This document shows positions 1 to 7,075 of a stretch of 64,000 nucleotides of DNA, piece after piece (position 1 is the stretch's first letter; each line of letters starts with the position of its first letter). The position numbers were made by a program, and so were the translations under genes. Source of the stretch: Kribbella flavida DSM 17836 (GTDB lineage: Bacteria; Actinomycetota; Actinomycetes; Propionibacteriales; Kribbellaceae). The stretch is taken from assembly GCF_000024345.1 (NCBI RefSeq), contig NC_013729.1, positions 6,076,001 through 6,140,000 on the forward strand. Reading direction: 5' to 3'. The notes under the pieces were generated by a model. The model ran no database searches. It was not told where the DNA came from and was given only the letters and a program-made list of their open reading frames with translations.

Positions 1-1
1 C

Positions 2-154
2 ATCACCGCCAGCCCGTCCGCCTCGACGATGTCGAAGCCGGACACCCAGGCCGGCAAGCAGTCGGAGTCCGGCGCCGAGCCCGGCACCGGCCGCCACCGC
101 AAGCAGCCCGGCCAGGGCAAGGACCAGAGCAAGGGCAAGGACCAGGGCCGCTGA
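2..154 (+). CDS. C-terminal tail of an unidentified protein (5' end outside window)
   Basis: The frame is open from the window edge to a TGA at 152-154 and gives about 50 residues rich in Ser, Gly, Lys, Gln and Asp. It ends in a low-complexity basic tail with two GKDQ motifs (GQGKDQ and KGKDQGR). Such tails are common as disordered C-termini of actinobacterial membrane or secreted proteins. Nothing in the visible part identifies the family. A strong hairpin begins 17 bp after the stop, which supports this as the real gene end. It is convergent with the TetR gene that ends at 400. Confidence 0.55.
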   Translation: MTASPSASTMSKPDTQAGKQSESGAEPGTGRHRKQPGQGKDQSKGKDQGR

Positions 155-170
155 GCCCAGCACACATCTG

Positions 171-207
171 ACGAAGCGCCGGCGAGCACACCTCGCCGGC
201 GCTTCGT
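171..207 (+). terminator. Rho-independent-type hairpin after the partial gene
   Basis: A perfect 16-bp inverted repeat (171-186 with 192-207) with a 5-nt loop lies 17 bp after the stop codon at 154. There is no T-tract, which is usual for terminators in high-GC actinobacteria. Confidence 0.8.
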
Positions 208-232
208 CGTACTCCGGGAGCCGGCCCTGCCA

Positions 233-383
233 GGTCCGGCGCACGCCCGGGTCCGGCGCACGCCCGGGTCCGGCGCACGCCCGGGTCCAGCGCACGCCCG
301 GGTCCAGCGCACGCCCGGGTCCAGCGCACGCCCGGGTCCAGCGCACGCCCGGGTCCGGCGCTGCCGGGACCGGCGCACGCCCG
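233..383. repeat. 17-bp tandem repeat, about nine units
   Basis: Head-to-tail units of the form GGTCC(G/A)GCGCACGCCCG start at 233, 250, 267, 284, 301, 318 and 335. A 15-bp degenerate unit follows at 352, and a variant unit starting GGACC lies at 367-383. Units 1-3 carry G at position 6 and units 4-7 carry A. The array fills the space between two converging genes. A 17-bp period does not keep a reading frame, so it is not a coding repeat. Confidence 0.9.
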
Positions 384-399
384 GGACCGGTCGGCGCGG

Positions 400-981
400 T
401 CAGCTCGGGACGTTGCGGCGGCCGGTGAGAACGGCGGTGGCGGCTTCGAGCAGGGTCTGGTGGAACTCGGCGTCGCTGAGCTGGGCCGGTTCCAGGCCCG
501 CGGAAAAGACGGCACCGACGACCTCGACGGCCGCCGTGGCGATCACCCGGTCGCGAGGGCTGGGATCCGGGCCGGCCAGCCAGAGCTGGAAGCGGCGGCT
601 GCGCTCGATCAGCTCCCCCAGATCGTCCCCGAAGGCGGCCAGCACGGCCGCGATGTCACGCAGCACGGTCGGCCCGGTGGCGCGGTGGGTGATCACCACG
701 TCCAGATACGCGGCGAGCAGCTCGCGCTCCGCCTCCGGTGACCACGGCACCGTGTCGACCCGCTGGAACATCGCGTACAGGTCGTCGAAGAACGTGCCGA
801 TGATCGCCTTCAGCAGGTCCTGCTTCGACGAGTAGTGGTAGTACAGCGACGCCTTGGTGATGCCGACCTGCTCGGCGATCTCCCGCAGGCTCGTCTTCTC
901 GTACCCCTGACTGCTGAACAGCTCGAGCGCAGCCCGGTGGATGTCGCCCTTCGTGTCCCGGGACTTCGTCTCCTGCTGCAT
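400..981 (-). CDS. TetR/AcrR family transcriptional regulator
   Basis: A 193-residue protein of normal TetR length. The N-terminal helix-turn-helix is clear at about residues 10-55 (TSLREIAEQVGITKASLYYH, then YSSKQDLL), and the C-terminal ligand domain is divergent as usual. The gene is divergent from the MMPL exporter at 1073. The 91-bp spacer holds two 18-bp inverted repeats that are the obvious binding sites. By family precedent it should repress the exporter gene and its own, and be released by an exported lipid or drug. The ligand cannot be read from the sequence. The ATG at 981 is the first start that gives a full HTH. Confidence 0.9.
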   Translation of the reverse strand: MQQETKSRDTKGDIHRAALELFSSQGYEKTSLREIAEQVGITKASLYYHYSSKQDLLKAIIGTFFDDLYAMFQRVDTVPWSPEAERELLAAYLDVVITHRATGPTVLRDIAAVLAAFGDDLGELIERSRRFQLWLAGPDPSPRDRVIATAAVEVVGAVFSAGLEPAQLSDAEFHQTLLEAATAVLTGRRNVPS

Positions 982-1007
982 GCGGCCCAGTTTCTCATTG
1001 TTCTTGC

Positions 1008-1048
1008 CTACCGTCCGGCAGGTAGCCTATCTACCGACCGGCAGGTAG
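1008..1048. promoter_or_regulatory. Twin TetR operators between tetR and the MMPL gene
   Basis: Two 18-bp imperfect palindromes, 1008-1025 and 1031-1048, share the form CTACCGnCCGGCAGGTAG and sit 23 bp apart centre to centre. That spacing puts them about two helical turns apart, on one face of the DNA. They cover the spacer between the divergent starts at 981 and 1073. Confidence 0.8.
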
Positions 1049-1072
1049 ACAGCATGTTCAGGAGGATTTCCC

Positions 1073-3247
1073 GTGTTCACTCGACTCGGACGCTTCGTCG
1101 TCCACAACCCGTGGAAGGTGATCGCCGCCTGGGTGATCGCGGCGATCGCCGTGGTCGCCTTCGCGCCGACGATCGCCGACGTCACCAGCAAGGACCAGGC
1201 CAGCTTCCTGCCCGACTCCTACGAATCGGTGCAGGCGCAGAAGCTGGCCGCCGACGCGTTCGGCCAGACCAGCGACGCGACCGCCAGCATCGTCGTCAAA
1301 CGAGCCGACGGCGCGCAGCTGAGCGCCGCCGACCAGGGCAAGGTCACCGCGCTGGCGAAGAGCATCACCGAGGCGAGGATCGAGCGGGTCACCGGCGCGG
1401 TCTCCGGTCCGCAAGCCCTCTCGCCGAACAAGCAGGTCCAGCTGGTCAGCGTCGGCCTGAAGGGCCTCGCCGAGGAGCAGGCCGTGCTGGACGCGGTTCA
1501 GAAGGTCCGCGACCTGACCGGCCCGGCGCTGTCCGGCAGCGGCCTCGAGTACGGCGTGACCGGGGACGCGGCGCTGTTCCTGGACAACCAGGACGCCTTC
1601 GAGAACGCGTTCGTCGTGGTCGGTGTCGCGACCATCGTGCTGATCATCGGCCTGCTGCTGTTCATCTACCGCAGCCCGGTCGCGGCCCTGCTGCCGATCC
1701 TCACCGTCGGCCTGGTCAGCGCGATCGCGCCCGGCCTGATCGCGCTCGCCGCCAAGGCGTTCGACCTGCAGGTGACCCAAGACCTGCAGACCATCCTGAC
1801 CGTGGTGCTGTACGGCGTCGGCACCGACTACATCCTGTTCCTGCTGTTCCGGTACCGCGAACGCCTGCGGGCCGGCGAGGACCCGAAGCAGGCGCTGGTC
1901 ACCGCGACCGGCCGGGTCGCCGAGGTGATCGTCTCCGCCGCCGGCGCGATCGTGGTCTCGTTCAGCGCGCTTCTGCTCGCGGTCTTCGGCGCCTTCAAGA
2001 GCCTCGGCCCGGGCCTGGCGATCGCCGTCGCGGTGATGGCGTTCGCCGCGATCACGCTGGTCCCGGCGGTCGTCTCGCTGCTCGGCCCGAAGGTGTTCTG
2101 GCCGAGCAAGTCGTGGCAGCACGCGCCGAAGGGCGCGATGTTCGGCCGGTTCGGCCGGTTCACCGCGCGCCGCCCGGCACTGGTCGCCGCGATCTCCGGC
2201 GGCCTGATGGTCGCCCTCGCCCTCGGCACGCTGGGCATGAAGATCGACTACGACGCGTTCAGCCAGCTGCCCTCGGACACCGAGTCCAGCCGGGCCATCA
2301 AGGACCTGCAGGCCGGCTTCCCCGCCGGAGCGCTGAACCCGACCACCGTCTACGTGAAGAGCACCGACGGCAGCCCGCTCGACCCCACCGAGCTCACCCA
2401 GTACGCCGGGAAGCTGGCGAAGGTGGAGGGCGTCGGAGCGGTCCTCCCGGCCTCGGCGGACGGATCCCCCGTGCTGCTCAACCCGGACAAGACCGTCGCG
2501 CAGATCAACGTCGTACTGGCCGACGCGCCGTACTCGGCGGCGTCGCTCGACCTGGTCGACGGCAAACTGCGGGACACCGCGCACGCCGACGCCCCGGCCG
2601 GGACCACCGCGCTGCTCGGTGGCGTGACCGCCAGCTACACCGACATCCGGGACGCGAACAGCCGCGACCTGTCGGTGATCTTCCCGGTCGCCGGCGGCCT
2701 GATCGCGATCATCCTGGCGCTGCTGCTGCGCAGTCTGCTGGCGCCGCTGCTGCTGATGATCGCGGTGGTGCTCAGCTTCTTCAGCACCACCGGCGCGACG
2801 GTGCTGGTGTTCCAGGGCGCGGCCGGGCACGCCGGGGTCTCGTTCTCGCTGCCGATCATGCTCTACCTGTTCGTCGTTGCCATCGGCACCGACTACAACA
2901 TCCTGATGATCGCCCGGCTGCGGGAGGAGGCCGAGCAGGGCACCGATCCACGCACCGCGGCGGACCTGGCGATCGAGCACGGCGGGCCGTCGGTGGCGGC
3001 GGCCGGGCTGATCCTGGCCGGCACGTTCTCGTCACTGATGCTGGCCGGCATGGCGCTGCTCACCGAGATGGGCTTCTCGGTGGCAGTCGGGATCGCGATC
3101 TCGGCGTTCGTGATGTCGATCTTCCTGGTGCCCAGCGTGATCGCGCTGCTGGGCACCAAGGCGTGGTGGCCGCGCAAGCTCAAGCTGCAGACCCCGGTGC
3201 AGCAGGACCGGGAACTGGAGCCGGCCGCTCCGCCAGCTGCACGGTAA
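1073..3247 (+). CDS. MMPL/RND family transporter
   Basis: A 724-residue inner-membrane protein with the usual MMPL plan. One membrane segment near residues 12-31 precedes an extracytoplasmic loop and five helices. A second loop and helix set follows. Both RND halves show the GTDY signature used in proton relay (residues 250-253 and 605-608, the latter followed by Asn). Family members export lipids, siderophores or drugs using the proton gradient. The GTG start at 1073 is chosen because AGGAGG lies 7 bp upstream. It is divergent from a TetR gene with twin operators in between, so expression is probably induced by a TetR ligand. The C-terminal end overlaps the converging yczE-like gene by 68 bp. 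The substrate is unknown. Confidence 0.92.
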   Translation: MFTRLGRFVVHNPWKVIAAWVIAAIAVVAFAPTIADVTSKDQASFLPDSYESVQAQKLAADAFGQTSDATASIVVKRADGAQLSAADQGKVTALAKSITEARIERVTGAVSGPQALSPNKQVQLVSVGLKGLAEEQAVLDAVQKVRDLTGPALSGSGLEYGVTGDAALFLDNQDAFENAFVVVGVATIVLIIGLLLFIYRSPVAALLPILTVGLVSAIAPGLIALAAKAFDLQVTQDLQTILTVVLYGVGTDYILFLLFRYRERLRAGEDPKQALVTATGRVAEVIVSAAGAIVVSFSALLLAVFGAFKSLGPGLAIAVAVMAFAAITLVPAVVSLLGPKVFWPSKSWQHAPKGAMFGRFGRFTARRPALVAAISGGLMVALALGTLGMKIDYDAFSQLPSDTESSRAIKDLQAGFPAGALNPTTVYVKSTDGSPLDPTELTQYAGKLAKVEGVGAVLPASADGSPVLLNPDKTVAQINVVLADAPYSAASLDLVDGKLRDTAHADAPAGTTALLGGVTASYTDIRDANSRDLSVIFPVAGGLIAIILALLLRSLLAPLLLMIAVVLSFFSTTGATVLVFQGAAGHAGVSFSLPIMLYLFVVAIGTDYNILMIARLREEAEQGTDPRTAADLAIEHGGPSVAAAGLILAGTFSSLMLAGMALLTEMGFSVAVGIAISAFVMSIFLVPSVIALLGTKAWWPRKLKLQTPVQQDRELEPAAPPAAR

Positions 3248-3893
3248 AGATCGGCAGCAGGACGTGGACGAGGGGACCGATCGCGAGGGCGTACGCGACG
3301 GTCCCCAGTCCGACCACGCCGCCGAGCAGCCAGCCGACAGCCAGTACCGTCACCTCGATGCTGGTCCGGACCAGGCGCACGCTCAGCCCGGTACGCCGGA
3401 CCAGGCCGGTCATCATCCCGTCCCGCGGCCCCGGGCCGAACTGGGCCCCGATGTAGAGCGCACCGGCCAGGGCGTTCAGCACGATCCCACCGACGGTGAG
3501 GAAGAGGATCCGCACCCACAGCGTGTCCGGCGTCGGCAGGACCGCCAGCGACAGGTCGGTCACCAGGCCGATCACGATCGCGTTGCTGATCGTGCCGAGC
3601 CCCGGCCACTGACGCAGCGGGATCCAGAGCAGCAGCACGACGAAGCTCATCGCGATCACCACCGTGCCGAAGCTGAGCGGCAGGTGCACGGTGATGCCCG
3701 AGTGCAGCACGTCCCACGGGTCCAGGCCGAGGTGGCTCTCGATCATCAGGCCCATCGAGGCGCCGTACAGGACCAGCCCGACGTACAGCTGGACCAGGCG
3801 GCGCGGCAGGCGGCCGGCCCGGAGCTGCTCGATCGGGTTGAGCGCGGCGAGCGTGCGGGGTGAGCGGGCAGGAGCATCGGCAGTGGCGGTCAC
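3180..3893 (-). CDS. yczE: YczE/YitT-type integral membrane protein
   Basis: A 237-residue protein with about five membrane segments and the family-typical stretches LYGASMGLMIESHLGLDPWD and FGPGPRDGMMTGL. Members of this family are of unknown biochemical function. They are repeatedly found beside MocR-type regulators of the YczR subgroup, which is exactly the arrangement here, with the regulator divergent at 3955. I use the GTG at 3893 because the reading upstream of it loses the family pattern and would run into the divergent gene. Its 3' end overlaps the MMPL gene by 68 bp on the opposite strand. Confidence 0.85.
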   Translation of the reverse strand: MTATADAPARSPRTLAALNPIEQLRAGRLPRRLVQLYVGLVLYGASMGLMIESHLGLDPWDVLHSGITVHLPLSFGTVVIAMSFVVLLLWIPLRQWPGLGTISNAIVIGLVTDLSLAVLPTPDTLWVRILFLTVGGIVLNALAGALYIGAQFGPGPRDGMMTGLVRRTGLSVRLVRTSIEVTVLAVGWLLGGVVGLGTVAYALAIGPLVHVLLPIFTVQLAERPAPVPGPAAPGSAA

Positions 3894-3954
3894 CTGACCA
3901 GTCTGCGCCCGGGTGGCCTGGTGATCGATAGCCAATTGAGTAATAGTGGACTGC
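3894..3954. promoter_or_regulatory. Divergent promoter region of yczE and the MocR gene
   Basis: This 61-bp spacer carries the only clearly AT-rich tract nearby (3931-3947, containing CCAATTGAGTAATAGTG). MocR regulators usually bind such divergent spacers at repeated short boxes. I do not see a clean repeat, so the exact site is unresolved. Confidence 0.4.
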
Positions 3955-5394
3955 ATGACCGCACAGCAACTGCCCGCGAGCACCTTGATCGGCCTGCTCG
4001 GCGCCTGGTCCGACGCCACTGGACCGGCGTACCGTGCGCTGTCCGAGCGGCTCCGGCTGCTGATCGCGGACGGGCGGATCATGCCGGGGTCCCGGCTGCC
4101 GAGTGAGCGTGAGCTGACCGACGCGCTCGGAGTCAGCCGGACCACCGTGGCCTCGGCGTACCGGGAACTGCGCGACCGCGGCTACCTGACAAGCCGGCGC
4201 GGTTCGGGCAGCGTGACCGCCCTGCCGTCGAAGGTCGGGCCCGAGCTGGGCCGGCACCACGCCCCGGGGATCGAGACCGACGGGCTGTACGACTTCACCT
4301 GCGCCGCCTCCCCCGCCGCGCCAGGGATCAGTACGGCGGTGACCGAGGCGCTGGAGGGACTGCCGTACCACCTGGCGACGCCTGGCTACCACCCGCAGGG
4401 CCTGCCGGAGCTGCGGGCGGAGATCGCGGCGGCGTACGACGCGCGTGGGCTGCCGACCAGCGCGGACCAGATCGTGGTCACCGGCGGCGCGCTCGCCGCG
4501 ACCTGCATCGCGGTCCGGGCGATGACCCAGATCGGCGACCGGGTGCTGACCGAGAGCCCGACCCACCCGAACTCGGTCGACGCGATCCGGCGCAGCGGCG
4601 CCCGCGTGGTCGCCGCGCCGATGAGCCCGGACGGCTGGGACCTGCCTTTGCTGGAAGCAACGATCCGGCAGACGGCGCCACGGGCGGCCTGGCTGGTGGT
4701 GGACTTCCAGAACCCGACCGGGCGGCTGATGCCGGCGGCGGACCGGCAGCGGCTGGCGATCGCGTTCGCCCGCAGCCGGACCACCGCGATCGTCGACGAG
4801 ACGCTGTTCGAGCTGGCGCTGGACGGGCAGGAGATGCCGCCGCCGTTCGCCGCCTTCGACCCGTCCGGGGTGATCACCGTCGGGTCGGTGAGCAAGTCGT
4901 TCTGGGGCGGCCTGCGGATCGGCTGGCTGCGGGTGCCGGAGACGCTGGTCGCGCGGATCCTGGACGCGCGGGCCTCGATGGACCTGGGCGCGCCCGTGCT
5001 GGAGCAACTCGTCGTCACCCGGCTGCTGCGCGACCGTGCGACCATCCTGCCGGAGCGCCGGGCGGGCCTGCGCGAACGCCGCGACGCCCTGGCCGGCGCA
5101 CTGCGGGAGGTGCTGCCGGAGTGGCGGTTCACGCTGCCCGGCGGCGGGCTGTCGCTGTGGTGCGAACTGCCCGCGGCCGTCGGCTCGAGCCTGGTCGGGG
5201 TGGCCCAGCGGAACGGCGTACTGCTGGTGGCGGGGTCGCGGTTCTCGCCCGAGGGCGGGCTGGAGACGTTCATGCGGTTGCCGTACACGCAGGACCCGGA
5301 CACGCTGCGTCACGCCGCCTCGCTGCTGGCGGCGTCGTACGAGCAGCTGACCGAGCGACCGGCGGCCCGGCGTACGGCGGCGTTGATCGCGTGA
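3955..5394 (+). CDS. yczR: MocR family regulator (GntR HTH fused to aminotransferase-like domain), YczR-type
   Basis: A 479-residue protein. The N-terminal GntR winged helix is at about residues 15-80 (SRLPSERELTDALGVSRTTV). A fold-type I aminotransferase domain follows from about 105 to 465, with the PLP-binding lysine in SVSKSFWGG (K314). MocR proteins use the aminotransferase domain as a PLP or effector sensor, not as an enzyme. The gene is divergent from yczE, the typical target of the YczR subgroup. A GTG at 3946, three codons upstream, is an equally possible start. Effector and regulatory sign are not visible. Confidence 0.88.
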   Translation: MTAQQLPASTLIGLLGAWSDATGPAYRALSERLRLLIADGRIMPGSRLPSERELTDALGVSRTTVASAYRELRDRGYLTSRRGSGSVTALPSKVGPELGRHHAPGIETDGLYDFTCAASPAAPGISTAVTEALEGLPYHLATPGYHPQGLPELRAEIAAAYDARGLPTSADQIVVTGGALAATCIAVRAMTQIGDRVLTESPTHPNSVDAIRRSGARVVAAPMSPDGWDLPLLEATIRQTAPRAAWLVVDFQNPTGRLMPAADRQRLAIAFARSRTTAIVDETLFELALDGQEMPPPFAAFDPSGVITVGSVSKSFWGGLRIGWLRVPETLVARILDARASMDLGAPVLEQLVVTRLLRDRATILPERRAGLRERRDALAGALREVLPEWRFTLPGGGLSLWCELPAAVGSSLVGVAQRNGVLLVAGSRFSPEGGLETFMRLPYTQDPDTLRHAASLLAASYEQLTERPAARRTAALIA

Positions 5395-5420
5395 CGTCAT
5401 CGCGCCGTAAGCGCGGAGGG

Positions 5421-5434
5421 GAAGGTTCGCCTTC
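5421..5434 (+). terminator. Short hairpin with TTCG loop after the MocR gene
   Basis: GAAGG (5421-5425) and CCTTC (5430-5434) enclose a TTCG tetraloop, 26 bp after the stop codon. The stem is only 5 bp, so this is a weak terminator candidate. Confidence 0.35.
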
Positions 5435-5481
5435 GGCGGCGTGTTGGGAGACTATGAAAGTCATTCTGCGAGAGGCGTGAG

Positions 5482-6129
5482 ATGTCGTTCTTCAAGCGCA
5501 ACACAGCCCTGGTCGAGCCCGCGGCCGCCCTGCCCGGCCGCTCGGAGCCCGCGTACTCCGTGCCGGCCGACAACATCGTGCTCGGTACGCCGCAGACCGC
5601 GCCGGCCCCCGAGGGGTACGCCGAGGTCTGGTTCGGCACCGGCTGCTTCTGGGGCACCGAGGAGATCTTCTGGCAGCAGCCCGGCGTCTACACCACCGCC
5701 GTCGGCTACGCGGGCGGGTACACCCCCAACCCGTCGTACGAGGAGGTCTGCACCGGCGGCACCGGCCACACCGAGGCGGTCCGCGTCGTCTACGACCCCA
5801 CCCAGACCACCTTCACCGCCCTGCTGAAGGTCTTCTGGGAGACCCACGACCCGACCCAGGGCATGCGCCAGGGCAACGACCTGGGCTCCCAGTACCGCTC
5901 GGCCGTCTACTACACCACCGACGAGCAGCGCCAGGAGGTCGAGCGCACCCGCGACCTCTACGCCCCCGTCATCGCCGCCCGCGGCTACGACGCCATCACC
6001 ACCGAGATCGCCCCCGCCTCGACGTTCTACTACGCCGAGGCCTACCACCAGCAGTACCTCGCCAAGAACCCCAACGGCTACCGCTGCCACAGCAACACCG
6101 GCGTACCGTTCCCGGCCGACGAGATCTGA
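5482..6129 (+). CDS. msrA: Peptide-methionine (S)-S-oxide reductase MsrA
   Basis: A 215-residue cytosolic enzyme that reduces S-methionine sulfoxide in proteins, using thioredoxin. The catalytic motif GCFWG is at residues 54-58 with the nucleophile C55. The family blocks YAGGYTPNPSYEEVCTGGTG, TEAV and the HQQYLAKNP segment are present. The N-terminal extension of about 45 residues before the motif is usual for the long-form MsrA. The ATG at 5482 follows a purine-rich GAGAGGCGTGAG. No msrB lies nearby. The 87-bp gap from the preceding regulator gene suggests separate transcription. Confidence 0.95.
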   Translation: MSFFKRNTALVEPAAALPGRSEPAYSVPADNIVLGTPQTAPAPEGYAEVWFGTGCFWGTEEIFWQQPGVYTTAVGYAGGYTPNPSYEEVCTGGTGHTEAVRVVYDPTQTTFTALLKVFWETHDPTQGMRQGNDLGSQYRSAVYYTTDEQRQEVERTRDLYAPVIAARGYDAITTEIAPASTFYYAEAYHQQYLAKNPNGYRCHSNTGVPFPADEI

Positions 6130-6192
6130 CCCTCGGCAGGATTTGGGGATCCGTAGAGTTCACCGCGGGCGGCGCGGCTGTTCAGCAGGTTC

Positions 6193-7011
6193 CTAGGGGA
6201 GCGCGGCCTCCGCCTCCATCTTGGCTTGCATCGCGTCCAGCATCGCGGTGAACTCGGCGTGGCTGGGCGCCTCCATCGGCGTGGCGTCCGGTGTCGTCGC
6301 GAGCAGGTCGAGGAACCGGTCGAGGAAGTCCCCGGGCGCCGACGGCAGGTGCGCGGAGAAGATCCGCGCCGGCCGCAGCCGGCGTACGCCCTCGAGCACC
6401 TCGGCGAACTTGTCCCGGTCGAGCATCGTGCTCCACGGGGAGTCCATCACCGCCCAGGCGAGCATGCCGCCCGCGAGGGCGTCCGCCGGGATCTCGGTGA
6501 CATCCTGCGTCGGCTCCGGCAGCGTCGCACCGAACGAGTCGACGCTGAAGAGGCTGCCGGTCGACTCGTCGAGGAACCCGATCGACATCGGATTGTCGTA
6601 GAGCGGCGGCGCGACGGTGCGCAGCGTGCGGTCGCCCACGGACAGCCTGTCACCCGCCCGGATCGCGTGCACCCGGTCCATCGGCACCGGCCACCAGGTC
6701 GACATCCGCAGCGCCGACAGGGCGTGAGTGACGAGTCGGGCCTGGGGCGCCGCCTCGAGGACGCGCTGGACGGCACCGGTGTGGTCGGCGTCGTCGTGGG
6801 TGAGCCACAACCATTTCAGGTTGGCCAGACCGATGGCGTCGTCGACCGCGTCGAGGAGCTGGTCCGCGTCCTGCGCGATGCCGGTATCGACGAGTACTGG
6901 CTCAGCCGCCTCGAGCAGGAAGGCGTTGATCGTGAGGACCCCGTCAGGGCCCAACGGCAGGGAAACCGGCAGCACGTGCACGTCGGCTGTGGGTCGGTAC
7001 GGGTTCTCCAT
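6193..7011 (-). CDS. MBL-fold metallo-hydrolase, flavodiiron/ODP-like
   Basis: A 272-residue metallo-beta-lactamase-fold protein. The metal motif reads THDDADHTG (residues 71-79), where the second position has Asp in place of the usual second His. That resembles the di-iron ODP/flavodiiron branch more than zinc hydrolases. Further ligands are H96 and the Asp in FSVDSFG. No flavodoxin domain follows. The start ATG at 7011 is preceded by GGAGGCTCTG. It lies 64 bp downstream of the TPR regulator gene on the same strand, so the two may form an operon. Substrate unknown; an oxygen- or redox-linked role is inference from the ligand set. Confidence 0.8.
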   Translation of the reverse strand: MENPYRPTADVHVLPVSLPLGPDGVLTINAFLLEAAEPVLVDTGIAQDADQLLDAVDDAIGLANLKWLWLTHDDADHTGAVQRVLEAAPQARLVTHALSALRMSTWWPVPMDRVHAIRAGDRLSVGDRTLRTVAPPLYDNPMSIGFLDESTGSLFSVDSFGATLPEPTQDVTEIPADALAGGMLAWAVMDSPWSTMLDRDKFAEVLEGVRRLRPARIFSAHLPSAPGDFLDRFLDLLATTPDATPMEAPSHAEFTAMLDAMQAKMEAEAALP

Positions 7012-7075
7012 CAGAGCCTCCGAGAGCTGGTTGTTCTTGCCCGGAAGGCGTTCAGGTCAGCGGTGTTCCGTTCAG

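Noticed and set aside
233..383. Possible CRISPR array
   Set aside because: Units are 17 bp and directly adjacent, with no unique spacers.
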